Source of the DNA: Cymbomonas tetramitiformis
Lineage: Eukaryota; Chlorophyta; Pyramimonadophyceae; Pyramimonadales; Pyramimonadaceae
Direction of reading: 5' to 3'
DNA: 64,000 nt
NCBI GenBank assembly: GCA_001247695.2
Contig: LGRX02025771.1
Span: forward strand, 94,986 to 158,985
In this document: positions 11,888-22,705 of the stretch, one piece after another
Layout: the number at the start of each line of letters is the position of its first letter
Position numbering within the stretch: position 1 is the first letter of the stretch
Translations under genes and position numbers: made by a program
The notes under the pieces: generated by a model
Seen by the model: the letters and a program-made list of their open reading frames with translations, nothing else
Database searches by the model: none
Told to the model about the DNA's origin: nothing

Positions 11888-13975
11888 CGCAAGCATGTTG
11901 TGGCCGGCATTTGGATGTAAAGGGTGGATCTGCTGCCGGGATGTCATATCATAGAGTATAATTATGTCCACCGTGGTATATCACTCGGCTTCCAGGTCGC
12001 ATGTCCCCATTCCAGCTCAGTGTGAGAGGTGTGGATGCTGTGCACGTCAGTTCTGAGTTATTCGGGATTAAGTTTGCAATGAGAATTGAAAATCAACTCT
12101 GGCCTACCACAACGTGTTGAAGTCGTAATTTAATTTGATGATGTCGAAGATTGGTCAGATAACGTGTGGTGTTTGGTAGCATATGGCATTCTCCGACAGG
12201 TCCACAGGGGGCGCACAGAACAAATAATGCTTCGTCGACTGCCATAGTTTCATCAGTTTCCATTGGTCGCGGGCGTCAAGTCTTGATTCGATGCCATCGA
12301 TGAAGCTTTGAGAAGGGGCTTATTCAAACTCGCGTTGTGAAGATTCACGTGAAACGATGGCATTTGCTGACGTATTGTCCACATTCACTATCTTGGTATC
12401 GACCTGAATTCATTTACAGCTTGATGATCGTCTGTGTCGTGCATGTATACTTCATCGTTGCTCGTAGACATGATTCTCTACACGCACTGCATGCAATCAA
12501 AGTCGGATAAAGAGTTGCGCGTGATTCGCTTTCTCAGCAACATATGTGTGCATGTATAAACATGCAGAATAACAATGCCGCGTCTCTAAAATATTGTGGC
12601 ATGTTTGCTATCCTATTGATTGCTCCTTACTGTTGCTCGGGCGCCTTATGCAGCTCTTCACTCAGAGGTGTCTTACATCCGCACGCATCTGAAACCGGCC
12701 CGTACGGTCATTAAAGACACGTGCTTGGCACTTCCATTAAAGATAATAAACAGGATTTGTATCATTCTATGGGAGAGAAATACCGGTCCGCTAAACCCTA
12801 TGTATCTCTCGGAAATATAGTCAATGATAAAGGGCATCAGCGTCCGTCTTTATATGAGGACTATGCATACGGATACTATAGTGGTATGTGTGGGAGGTGA
12901 CCGGTCATCAGACACGCGTTCGGAAATGTGACAAGAGCAGTGTGGGTCGTAGCTAGGGGCAGTCAGGGCCCTATCCGAACCTGTTTATAAATCAGCACAG
13001 ATTATTACACACCATCACCGCGTGATTGTGACAAAGGAATGCGAAGGTAGGAATATCACACAGCGGGCGGCCTCAGCGGGCGACCAACGAGCCCGCACAG
13101 GGACTCGAGCAATGGATGCCTCTTTGGTTACGTCGTAGACCTACTGGAACTCATCGTTTGTGGCCAGTAGCAGGATACCGCCGGTATCCCTCGGAAGTGA
13201 ATATCGTGTTAGTCAGAAGGTTGCTGTGGTTTCGAACGGATGAGAACTTGAGAGTGAATTGATAAAGCAGAAAATGAATACTTTAAACCTAAAACCCACT
13301 CGGCTCGAACTATACTGTACTCGTACTCCTACTTGGGTCCTAGGTCACTACCTCTGGACGGATTTCTAAATCTAGGGGCTAGGGGCCTGCCTATCAGGGC
13401 TGCCTACTACCCAGATGTCAGCGCACCCAGCACGCCAGCCGTGTAGTCCTCATCGTCTCTTCGACGTTCGAGCAGTAGTTGGCGGGCATGTTCTGCATGT
13501 TAGAGCATCAGTCGGAGTGCCAGTGGCGGGTAGCACTTCATTTTTGTCGCGAGGTCTTTTTATTTGTCGCACCGTGCGACAAAACTGCAATTATATCGAG
13601 CGACAAAAATGAGTGTGGTTCACATGGCTGTCGCAGCTGCGACAGCAGTGAGTTCCACACTCAAGTCTGTCATGAAAATTCACAGAAATTTTTCAGATGA
13701 CCTGATTTACATGGACAGAAACAGCCAGGATAACAAATTATGAAAATCGATCGGGCATAAATCCGATGACAGAAATATCTAATTGTGGAATTTCAATCAG
13801 ACATCGATGAAGTTTAAATATAAAAAAGGGACAACATTCACAATCCGAAAGAAAGCATGCAACAATAACATATTCAGTGGCAAGCACCTTCGTGATATAA
13901 AATTAATTACATATTGTACAAAGGATAATACGGTTGCTACAAGGATTATCAGTTCACGGTTACAGTTACGTCACA
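11888..13975. other. intergenic, no gene seen
   Basis: This is AT-richer DNA between the GH31 exon (+) and the 3' end of the minus-strand repetitive gene. No frame above about 66 codons looks protein-like, and I found no motif, RNA gene or tandem array. It probably holds the GH31 3' UTR. Confidence 0.5.
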
Positions 13976-16900
13976 CTACTTGGAAGCTTCTGCAGCCCGC
14001 TTTTGCCTCATGGTCTTCGGCTTGTTCGGGAGAAAGGCGCGTTCCATCATCCCAAAGATGTCAAAGCCATCACGGAGGTGGTAACCCGCCAAAATGTGCG
14101 GGCAACACTTGCAGTACCAGAACCACTTGCAACCACTTGCAACACCTCTCGCGTTTGCGCCATGAGCTGCGGATGAGTTATCTGCCATTGCGCTGGGCGA
14201 TACGTACGGGACTGCCTGCGGGGCACTCCTCACGCTTGCGCTATGAGCTGCTGAGCCATCAGCCATCGCGCTGAGCGGCACGTGCTGTACTGCCTGCGAG
14301 GCAACACTCGCGCTTGCGCTATGAGATGCTGGGTCATCAGCCATTGCGCTGGACGGCGCATGCTGGACTGCCTGCGGAACAGCTCTCGCGCCTGCGTCTG
14401 TTGTCACGTTGCACGACAATAAACATGCGGAATGCTGCTGTCGCAACCGCTGGGACATCGCAAAATAACGCTTGCCCTTTGCTAAATCCCGTTGTTGCCG
14501 AATAGCAGCCGCATCATTGAGCGACGCAAGCATTGATGGCGTCTGCTGCCGCTGCGCCCGCAACAGCGTTTGATACGGACACCGGACAATTATATGAAGA
14601 CGATTCTGGAACTGCCATCCCGTCACCATCGTACGCCCCATCGGAAGGCCCTCCCGCAGGTAATGCCACTGCCGCGCGCGCATACTCCGAGCGCGTACTA
14701 TGTGCGCACCCTGCCAGTTCGCAGCAACTGCCCGCCTGCGCCGGTACTGCTGCACATAGTGCGCGTGCCCCGCCCGCTCGCAGCAACTGTCCGTGTGCGC
14801 CGGTACTGCCGCACATAGTGCGTGCTCCGCCCGCTCGCAGCAGTTATCCACCTGCGCCGGTACTGCCGCACATAGTGCGCACCCTGCCCGCTCGCAGCAA
14901 CTGCCCGCCTGCGCTAGTGCTGCCGCACATAGTGCGCGCCCTGCCCGCTCGCAGCAACTGCCCGCCTGCGCTGGTGCTGCCGCACATAGTGCGCGCCCCG
15001 CCCGCTCGCCGCAGCTCTCCGCCTGCGCCGGTACTGTCACACATAGTGCGCGTATTTGGGCTGCCGGGGCAGCCGCAGTCGCACTGCATGTCAGAGCTGC
15101 GGTCACGCTGCGTGCGTAACGGGCTGCCGGGGCAGCGATCGCACTGCGTGAGCATTGGGCTGCCGGGGCTGCGGCCGCACTGCGCGTGTGCTGGGCAGCC
15201 GGGGCAGCGGTCGCATTGCGTGCATGCTGGGCTGCCGGGACTGCGATCGCACTGCGTGCGCATTGGGCTGCCGGGGCTGCGGCCGCACTGCGCGTGTGCT
15301 GGGCAGCCGGGGCAGCGGTCGCATTGCGCGCATGATAAGCTGCCGGGGCTGCGATCGCACTGCGTGCGCATTACGGGGCTGCCGGGGCTGCGGCCGCACT
15401 GCGCGTGTGCTGGGCAGCCGGGGCTGCGGCCGCACATAGTGCGCGTAAGGCTGCCGGGGCAGCGGCCGCACATAGTGCGCGTTGGGACGCCGGGGCTGCG
15501 GCCGCACATAGTGCGCGTTGGGCTGCCGGGGCTGCAGCCGCACATAGTGCGCGCTGTGCTGCCGGGGCAGCGGCCGCACATGGTGCGCGTTGGGCTGCCG
15601 GCGCAGCGGCCGCACGTAGTGCGCGTTGGGCTGCTGGGGCAGCGGCCGCACGTAGTGCACGTTGGGCTGCGGGGGCAGCGGCCGCACATAGAACATGCGT
15701 TCCCATCGACAGGATCGGTGGGATCGTCCACGTTGAATGTCAACTCCACGATGTCATCCGAGTACTTTCTCACCAGATCCAATAAGCTGTGGAAAAAGTT
15801 GCGGGAATTCTCTGCGCGGATCAAGAGTCGGAACTTGCTCACACGAAGCTCCGTCGCAACTTTACCAGTTGCATTCAGGTTCATAGAAATGAAGTCGAAC
15901 CCATGAATGCGAGAGGGATACAGGTAGAAGTTGCAAGGATCATCCTCGAACTCCACAGATATAAGCTCACACGCGAGCTGCAAGAAAACAATCGGGTAAC
16001 TCGGAAGGGAGTGGGCGAATGTGTCCTTGTTCTTGAAGGCGCGGTTCCTCAACAGCACGGGGACAGATTTCTCCAACACAACGAGGTGGGTGGCGTGTCG
16101 ATCGGCCAAACGTCGGTCCTCGCGATGTCCACGCTCGTCCGATTCCATCGTGGCCACGATACCAGGAATGGTGCTCGCACCGCGAAAGAACATGATATGC
16201 TCCCCATGAGTAAAGTTGCGGACCGCATTGACAAAGGCCTGGAGTCCGAGACCTTCCCACTCACGCGTGCAATCCGACCAAGTATGAGAAGATGGACTCG
16301 CTCTTAGAGGAATAAGTAGAAAGATTGACGGGGACAATTTCTCGTCTCAGTGATGACCTTCCAGAGGTGAGGCTTTTCAAAGGTGACGCCATCGGTGCCC
16401 AAGTCGATGAGGATGTACTCGCCGTGTTGCTTTCCGGCAAAGGAGGCGTCGGCCTTTACAGTGAATATGTTGTGACGACCGTGGCAAGAATGTTCCCGTC
16501 GAATGTTCTCCCCCAATATTAAGTTGGTCATGGCAATCGCAGGACCATACCGGTCGCACCTGTTAAAAAGGAAATAAAGGGCAAGAGGCAAAATATATTA
16601 CTTTAACAAAACCACACCACAGGCAAATAACAAAATTGTCCGGACCCCATCATATTGGATATATATTGCACGTTACAGTGGATCTAACCTCCGGAACCAT
16701 GGGGTACAAGCCCATGGTCGTAAGGCGCGGATAAGTCGCCTTCGAACCGATCGACAGAAGTGAACGAAGATTTGATGACAAATCCTTACTTTTTAATCCT
16801 TGTACCGTGATAGAATCAGATTATTGCAGTCAAAAGTACCTCGTGGCTTGAATAACAGGGGCAAGCATGGCAGCAGGTGCTAAAATATGTATAAATGTTG

Positions 16901-18211
16901 AAAGATATAATATGTGGGACCGGGTTTGCCGTTCATAGCTGACGACAAAAGCATCGCAACGGTCACGTTCCGACGCCCAGGCATCAAACTCAGATCGCTC
17001 TGAGGGCATAGAGTTTTTTCAACCCAATCCTTCAAACCGGAAACGGTGTTGACGGTTCCCGTTTCTGCAAAACAGCAGTAAACAAAAGTGTACGTACCGA
17101 AATTATAGATGAGAGCAAACTAAAATGTGTACTTTGCACAACGTGCGATCCACAAAAAAGTGACCGGAATACATTCGAAAATAATAGAGAATCGTCAAAG
17201 TGAAGGGGACTCACCGCAGCTCGAATCTTTGAGGCGACCCACGAAGTTTTGAACTCGCTTCAAAGTAGGCAGATCTTGCTTAGATTTTTCGGTACCATCC
17301 CAGTGTTTCTGAATTAGGTCGTTCAGGGCTACTGCTGGTTGCCCACGGCGAGCTGCCGCAAGTTCGGTCAACGCTGCGCGGAATCTGCTGACTGGGACTC
17401 CAGTCTCAGGAGCCGTGGAAACACAGTCAGCGTGAGGGTACCCGTTATGGAACACCTCCCAGAGGCGTGTCTGAGCGTTGAAAACATATTTCTCGGCATA
17501 TGGGAAGGCCAACCCCTCGGGGGTGGCGTGGGTGTTACACTCGTGCGTAGGTCCGGGAATATTCAGACTTGGTGATTCGTCGCATGCGGATGCCAATTCC
17601 TTCGACGAAAGACCGATGTTCCTTGAAGGAAGCGAAGGACACGCGCTCCGCGATGCGGGACCATACAGCCTTCGTCTTTGCCCGAAACACACACACGTAA
17701 CGACAGTGAGTATTGATATAAAGATCTGCAGGAGCAGAAAAAAGCAGGAGGTTAATTAATGGCAATGCACGGAGAGGGGAAATGGGGGTGGGGTGGAAGG
17801 AAGGAAGGAACCAACCTTCTTGGAAACAGGGCTTGAAGAATGGGGACTTCGAGGTGGCAACATTGTTACAAGGGACTTCTTGCAAGGGGCGGCGAACTTC
17901 CGAGGCGACTGGAGATGTGCAGCGATCCCCACCGGTCGGGGCGAAAGCAGGACGACACGTGGAAGATCCATCAGCCTACGCCACATAACAGAAATAACTG
18001 TCAGGAACTAAAATGAAGAAGTCAACCGGAAGGGGGGGGGTTAGGGGACCTCTAGATTAACATCGAACCATTCCTCTGCGATGTCAAACGCGTTCATTAA
18101 CGGGTCGATAGTAGGTTGCGAGCAGGCCAAATTAACAGGAGGTTGAGAGCAATACAATCGCACAGCGCGCAAGGCGCGCTGGTGCAAAGGGGTGGCGTTT
18201 TCGCTGCTCAT
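13976..18211 (-). CDS. unrecognised multi-exon gene with Ala/Cys/Arg-rich tandem-repeat last exon
   Basis: Likely exons, read right to left: 18211-18050 (starts MSSENATPLHQ), 17975-17816 and 17725-17541, with matching phases and GT-AG ends; about 17491-17215, ending in a strong GTGAGT donor; about 16560-16350, after TTTTTAACAG; then a long last exon from about 16340 to the stop at 13976-13978. Linkage of the last three blocks is tentative because one junction phase does not close, so an exon may be missed. Non-repetitive parts look like real protein (for example FNAQTRLWEVFHNGYPHADC and HILAGYHLRDGFDIFGMMER) but match no family I know. The last exon carries a 36-nt array (12-residue units, SPTRTMCGRCPG) and a 57-nt array (19-residue units, GRALCAAAPAQAGSCCERA). 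The readable frame changes between the two arrays. A transposon-derived gene is possible. Confidence 0.5.
14690..15045 (-). repeat. 57-nt coding minisatellite (19-residue unit)
   Basis: About six copies of CCCGCTCGCAGCAACTGCCC plus GCCTGCGCTGGTGCTGCCGC plus ACATAGTGCGCGCCCTG (+ strand). The period is a multiple of three and the minus frame stays open. Each unit contains CGCACATAGTGCG, an inverted repeat with 5-nt arms and a 3-nt centre. Confidence 0.9.
15055..15700 (-). repeat. 33-36-nt coding minisatellite (11-12-residue unit)
   Basis: About 18 copies of GGGCTGCCGGGGCTGCGGCC plus GCACATAGTGCGCGTT, with 33-nt variants lacking part of the core. All length changes are multiples of three. The right half keeps the CGCACATAGTGCG core shared with the 57-nt array next door; the left half has GCACTGCGTGCG in its place. 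Confidence 0.92.
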
Positions 18212-18743
18212 TGTATGTGGGACCGGCGCTGGAAGTTTAAAAATTACTGAGATGTAGGAAGAGAACAAACCTTAAGTACACATTCTCAAGCCGGTAGAGA
18301 TGATATTTTTGCCAGAGAAACCGTGGCCAGCTAAGAAACGTCCCATGGAAGCCGCGACAGACGCCCAGAGTGCCAGCAAAGCGCATGCGGACAGGATATT
18401 TCGAACAGCGTGAGGCAACATCTAAGCTGGCGGAGTGTACGGGGTGGCGGGCTCATCGTGTTGAATAATCAGTGGTCGGTCAACAAATCCGCTGGATAAT
18501 TACGCAAGCGAATTTCTCTATGAAACGTTTGGGACGAATTTAGCTGGCAGAGAGTGGGTGGCGGCTTTTCAGGGATTCGGGGGTACTAAACTGATTTCGG
18601 GGAATCAGAACTTGGGAAGGAACTAGAAACTTGGCATTTTTGAAATTAGATGGGAGCTGGCCGCAGAGCCGCAGGGCCGCAGGGAGCAGCGCAGGGTGCT
18701 CGAGTATCGCGTCGCTGATTAGCGATACGACGGAGGTACGTCA

Positions 18744-18991
18744 TTGTCGGTTACTAACGACCGGTCGAGAGAATCCTGGGTAGGACTGCTGAGATCGGTA
18801 AACCTGTAAGAGAAGTGTTGCGATAAATTCATAATTGGAAATTCCGCATATCTTCGGGGTAAAATATGGAATTGTTAAACGTGTCTCTCGTTGTCGGTTA
18901 CTAACGATCGATCGACAGAATCCTGGGTAGGACTGCTGAGATCGGTAAACCTGTTAGAGAAGTGCGACAAATTCATAATTAGAAATTCCGC
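18744..18991 (+). repeat. about 100-nt direct repeat, two copies
   Basis: The block starting TTGTCGGTTACTAACGA and ending GAAATTCCGC occurs at 18744-18848 and 18891-18991 with few differences. The copies lie between the divergent minus-strand gene (starting 18211) and the plus-strand acidic ORF (19009). The second copy ends about 17 nt before the ORF start call. Confidence 0.85.
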
Positions 18992-19008
18992 CTAAGAGGG
19001 GAGGAGTT

Positions 19009-19896
19009 GTGCCAGGGGACACTGGCCATTTTAAGCCGTTCGATTGGTATATTGTATTTCTACCCAATGGGGCCGCGCAATGGAAATGGGCACGGAAAGG
19101 GACCCCAGAGCCATTGACTGCGTACCTTGGGGAGCGAGAGCATGCGCGTGGCTATAGCTGGCAGCATATCATCGTCCATCCCTCTGGAGCGCTACGCCGC
19201 TGGGAGCGCTCGAGGGGCGGTAACTGGTTTTTGGAAGACGCCACTCGAGCGAAGGAACCAGTAGCGCCGTTTTCATTACCGATCCGTAATGCGCGTTGGA
19301 ATTATGCGACTGAGACTGACGAATATCGCGGAATTCCATACATTGGGCGTAAGACCAGACAATCGACGCCTACGAGCAGTGACGATTCGGGTGCAGGCGT
19401 TGTGGCCAGGAGTAAGGAGAAGCTGCCAGATTTTGATGACGATGATGACGCGGGAGCTACTGACAGTAAGCAGAACATTGATACTGCCAGTCCAAAGTGG
19501 GAGTATGACACGCCTGGTGAATATGACACCCACTCCGAGGATGACGTCAACGAGTTCGATGACCTGGTAGCTGACGATGCTGAAGAACAGGCTGAAGCTC
19601 GAAGGTTGAAGAGACAGGGACTGCAGTTTAACATGGATGATAAGGGTGAACTTCTCTGGGTGCCAAAGGGCACATCTCCGACATCACAAGTTCAGCCAGA
19701 GGATCCACCTATCCCCGAGCCGAAGCCTGATGCCATATCTGGTTGTGCTCCAACCCCAGTGGTGAAGACCAAATCTAAGCCGAAGAGTCGACCTATCATA
19801 TATGAATATGCCAAGACTGTTCCTACTCTTACAATGGTTGACAGTGATGACGAATCTGAGTTGCCCCCTCGGAGGAAAAGGGTCAGAGGCAACTAG
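19009..19896 (+). CDS. unrecognised acidic ORF with basic C-terminal tail (probably a last exon)
   Basis: The 295-codon frame has no ATG near its start: the first codon is GTG and the frame stays open back to 18979. It may therefore begin at a splice acceptor (TTGTGCCAG before GGGACACTGG) with the true start upstream. Residues 1-115 are rich in Trp, Tyr and Arg (FDWYIVFLPNGAAQWKW) and look like a folded domain. Residues 120-250 are acidic and low-complexity (FDDDDDAG, DVNEFDDL). The C-terminus is basic (PPRRKRVRGN), like a nuclear-localisation signal. No family was recognised; a nuclear or transposon-related protein is possible. Confidence 0.5.
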   Translation: MPGDTGHFKPFDWYIVFLPNGAAQWKWARKGTPEPLTAYLGEREHARGYSWQHIIVHPSGALRRWERSRGGNWFLEDATRAKEPVAPFSLPIRNARWNYATETDEYRGIPYIGRKTRQSTPTSSDDSGAGVVARSKEKLPDFDDDDDAGATDSKQNIDTASPKWEYDTPGEYDTHSEDDVNEFDDLVADDAEEQAEARRLKRQGLQFNMDDKGELLWVPKGTSPTSQVQPEDPPIPEPKPDAISGCAPTPVVKTKSKPKSRPIIYEYAKTVPTLTMVDSDDESELPPRRKRVRGN

Positions 19897-20346
19897 ATAA
19901 GCTAGAGAGATAATTATTTAGGTGTAGATTCTCTAATCAGGATTTGTATAGGTGGCAGATGATGATATGCCAGCCGACATAGGACAGAGCGATCAGAGAT
20001 CTGAAAGGGGCGCGCCTTGAAAGTAGAAGACATGAATTGCAGCCCAGTGGAGGTTGTTCTAGCTTAGAGTAATTATTTGGAAGAGTTGTTGCTCACCCTG
20101 TCAAAATACTGGTCAATCTTTCCTGCCATGAAGATATTGCAATTGCTTAATTGTAGCCTTGTTCAACTTCGCAATGGCTATATTGGTCGCTAGCTTGCCC
20201 GTTAAAGCATATCCAAGCCTTTTTTCATGATAATTTTTAGTCGATTGAATATTATTTTGCATGGGTTCGTCCATAGAGTGACTTTAGGGTCATGCTTACC
20301 GGGTGCGATTTGTGGATGCGATTTCACAAAATTCACGAACTAAACC

Positions 20347-21796
20347 TTGGTCCTCCCACAAGGACCAGGCTATAACTCAGGCTAACTCCCTCCTCGAAGG
20401 TCCTTTGAAAATTTGAGCACCAGGGAATATATCTTCCTGGGATTGGCCGGCCCGGGGCCGTGTCACGGAGGCCAGGGCCGAAGGCGGGCCGAAGGAAAAG
20501 TTGCGGATGGGCCGAGTCGCATTGAGGGGAAAATCGATAAATTTCCAAAATTTTATCGATTTTTGACAAATTGTCATACTTAAAATTAAAATTTTGCGCC
20601 TGCGGCGGGCAATTTTGGGTTCGGGCCGAGACGGGCCGAAATGTGGCCGAAGTAAATTCCCAATGCGGGCCGAGTCACCTCCGCGGAAGATATCTACCCT
20701 GTTGAGCACCCGTGTTGTCAAGTTCTCGAGCTGCTCTTTCTGCGTGTCTTGTCGAAACTTTCATCCGAGGTCATCTTGACCCTCAAAATATCGGTTGAAG
20801 TAGCACCGGGTGTCAAATTTGAAAAATGCCTTAAATCTCCCAAAAAGAAATTGCCTTTCGTCCGGTTCAACGATGCATACACGCCAACGTAGTGCACATT
20901 ATGGCCATGTAGATGGTTCAAATTTTCAAGTATTGTCTCTATATGCCGACCATAGGGAGACGATGGTGTGGAAGTGCCATGCACGCAAATAATCTAGCAT
21001 CCAGGACATCACATCCGAGCCAAAATTAACCCTTAGATTTTCTGACATTTGACCAAAAATGACAGGGTATGTCGAGTTGGGCGCAAATATATGCCCACTA
21101 TGAGGTTATCAACTTGCGGTTCTATTGTAAACATGATTGTACACAATGCTACGGTGTTGCTGAATCCTTGGACGCATACTCGGCCTCCATATACTATCAG
21201 CAAACTATTATTGAAGATACGGTATTATTTTGAGTGATTTTCATGGGGAAACAGAAACTGTACCGCTAGACCAGAAGCCCGAAAAAGGTGAGCCAGGCCG
21301 GGATCGAGCCCGTGACCTCTCGCATACCGGACGAGCGCTCTGCCGTTGAGCTACTCTGGCTATTGATGGCGATTCTGGTGCGGTACAGAGTACCTGACTC
21401 CCCACGGTGCCACGTAGGCGGCGAAGAGTGAAACACGAAGGATACAACTTTTCCCCCAATCTGCCGTTGCGGTGCGCTCTCTGTCGGGGCATCGCGCGGC
21501 TATGGGCGGCGCGACTGTTGGGGGCGCGCGGCCTGTGCGGCACGATTGTATCCTTCATGAGATTTTTAACATTAGAAAAATTCCGAGTTGAAAAATCCGA
21601 GGGATGCATGTACAAATGCAATCCTTGTAGATATATGAGGCAGATCCAGGCCAAACCATCTAACTAAGTATAGACCCTGTATAGACCACCTTCCATTGGA
21701 CGCACCTCCAATTTTGTTTGGCATGCCCAATTAAATTATTTGAAAATAGGTCCTTGTGGGAGTACCACATTCAAATCTGGTCCTCCCACAAGGACC
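20347..21796. mobile_element. candidate non-autonomous element bounded by a GGTCCTCCCACAAGGACC motif
   Basis: TGGTCCTCCCACAAGGACC occurs exactly at 20348-20366 and 21778-21796 (direct copies). GGTCCTTGTGGGAG, the inverse of its right part, occurs at 21749-21762. The left copy and the inverted right copy could be terminal inverted repeats of a roughly 1.4-kb element, with the last direct copy forming a hairpin. No transposase frame is seen inside. The tRNA-like sequence at 21290-21360 lies within it. Confidence 0.4.
21290..21360 (-). tRNA. tRNA-like sequence, probably decayed or SINE-derived
   Basis: The minus strand has a 71-nt block beginning GCCAGAGTAGCTCAACGGCA, with a good D-arm (GCTC/GAGC) and Pol III A-box, an anticodon stem CTCGT/GCGAG, and a B-box-like GGCTCGATCCC. 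The acceptor stem pairs over only five positions, the T-loop seems one base short, and the base before the would-be GGT (Thr) anticodon is C, not U. It is therefore more likely a pseudo-tRNA or SINE head than a working tRNA. Confidence 0.45.
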
Positions 21797-22504
21797 GTGG
21801 GATAGTAACCAATAATCAATGATCGAAATCCATATAAATCATAGAATTTCAATTTCAAAATCGATAAATGCTGATTTTTTTCAGGCGCATAATAATCGCG
21901 ATTGACGTCTGATTTCCTCCTCTCGTAATCGATCGATTCCTATTTTTTCGCGTGGTAATCGATTGATTGTGATATTCCGATAAATCGATTTATGATCAGA
22001 ATATCGGACCAACCGATCCGCTAACCTTGGCTCTCACCGTGGGCGCTCCCATGCGCCGCCGACGTCCACCACACGCAGTCCAAGCGGCGGAAAGATCACT
22101 CGGGTCGCACAAGTCTCCGGCTATGGCGGTACTTCGCCGTGAACGAATATCAAGCACGATGTGGAGTCGACGTGCCCTGTCTTTTATGCGAACTAGTTCT
22201 AGCTCGGCGGGACTTATTATCGGCTTTGACTCGTTCGCACCGCAGCTACTCGTCTACATTTGAGGAAGATTTTGAGTTAGAGTCTGCACGATATAAAGTG
22301 GCGGAGGGCAGCTTCATCGACAAGCACGTCAACAACTTCCCGTACCTTTTCCAAGGTCGTCTGCTATTTCTTGCGGAGCATGTCGCGTCCGTCGGCGAAG
22401 TGGGGCGGATGCTCTCGCTTTCATCTTCCTCCGCTTAAGGAGACGCCTGGGCGCGCTCCGCCTACGACTCTAGCCGCGAATCGCCAGCTCCCGGACGATA
22501 TTGA

Positions 22505-22705
22505 TGGAGGAAGTGGTATTGCTAACCACTAGAGCTATGGCGTCTAGGGCGTCCTCAATATCTAGCGCTAGATGGTCTAGACGGTTGTTTCCAACCTATA
22601 CAACCGGGGCACTGAGGTTCGACTCCCGGTGTCCGCTATGATAGTGAGAACGCCCTAGACGCCATAGCTCTAGTGCGTAGTGGTTAGCAATGTCATTTCC
22701 CCCAT
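22505..22705. repeat. about 50-nt inverted repeat enclosing a tRNA-like Pol III promoter
   Basis: The left arm (about 22508-22553) and right arm (about 22647-22702) are reverse complements. A 26-nt core is perfect (CTAGACGCCATAGCTCTAGT is part of it) and the match continues past a 7-nt insertion in the right arm. The loop (about 22561-22635) holds an A-box match (TGGTCTAGACGG) and an exact B-box match (GGTTCGACTCC), spaced as in a tRNA. The arms themselves resemble a tRNA 5' half (TAGTGGTTAGCA). It could be a fold-back SINE, or two tRNA-derived copies in opposite orientation around a third. Confidence 0.7.

Noticed and set aside
13976..16337. Two separate genes for the two minus frames over the repeat exon
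   Set aside because: The frames overlap across shared repeats and flanking unique sequence looks like one protein; treated as one gene with an uncertain frame change.
21290..21360. A functional tRNA-Thr gene
   Set aside because: Poor acceptor stem, shortened T-loop and a wrong base at position 33; kept only as tRNA-like.
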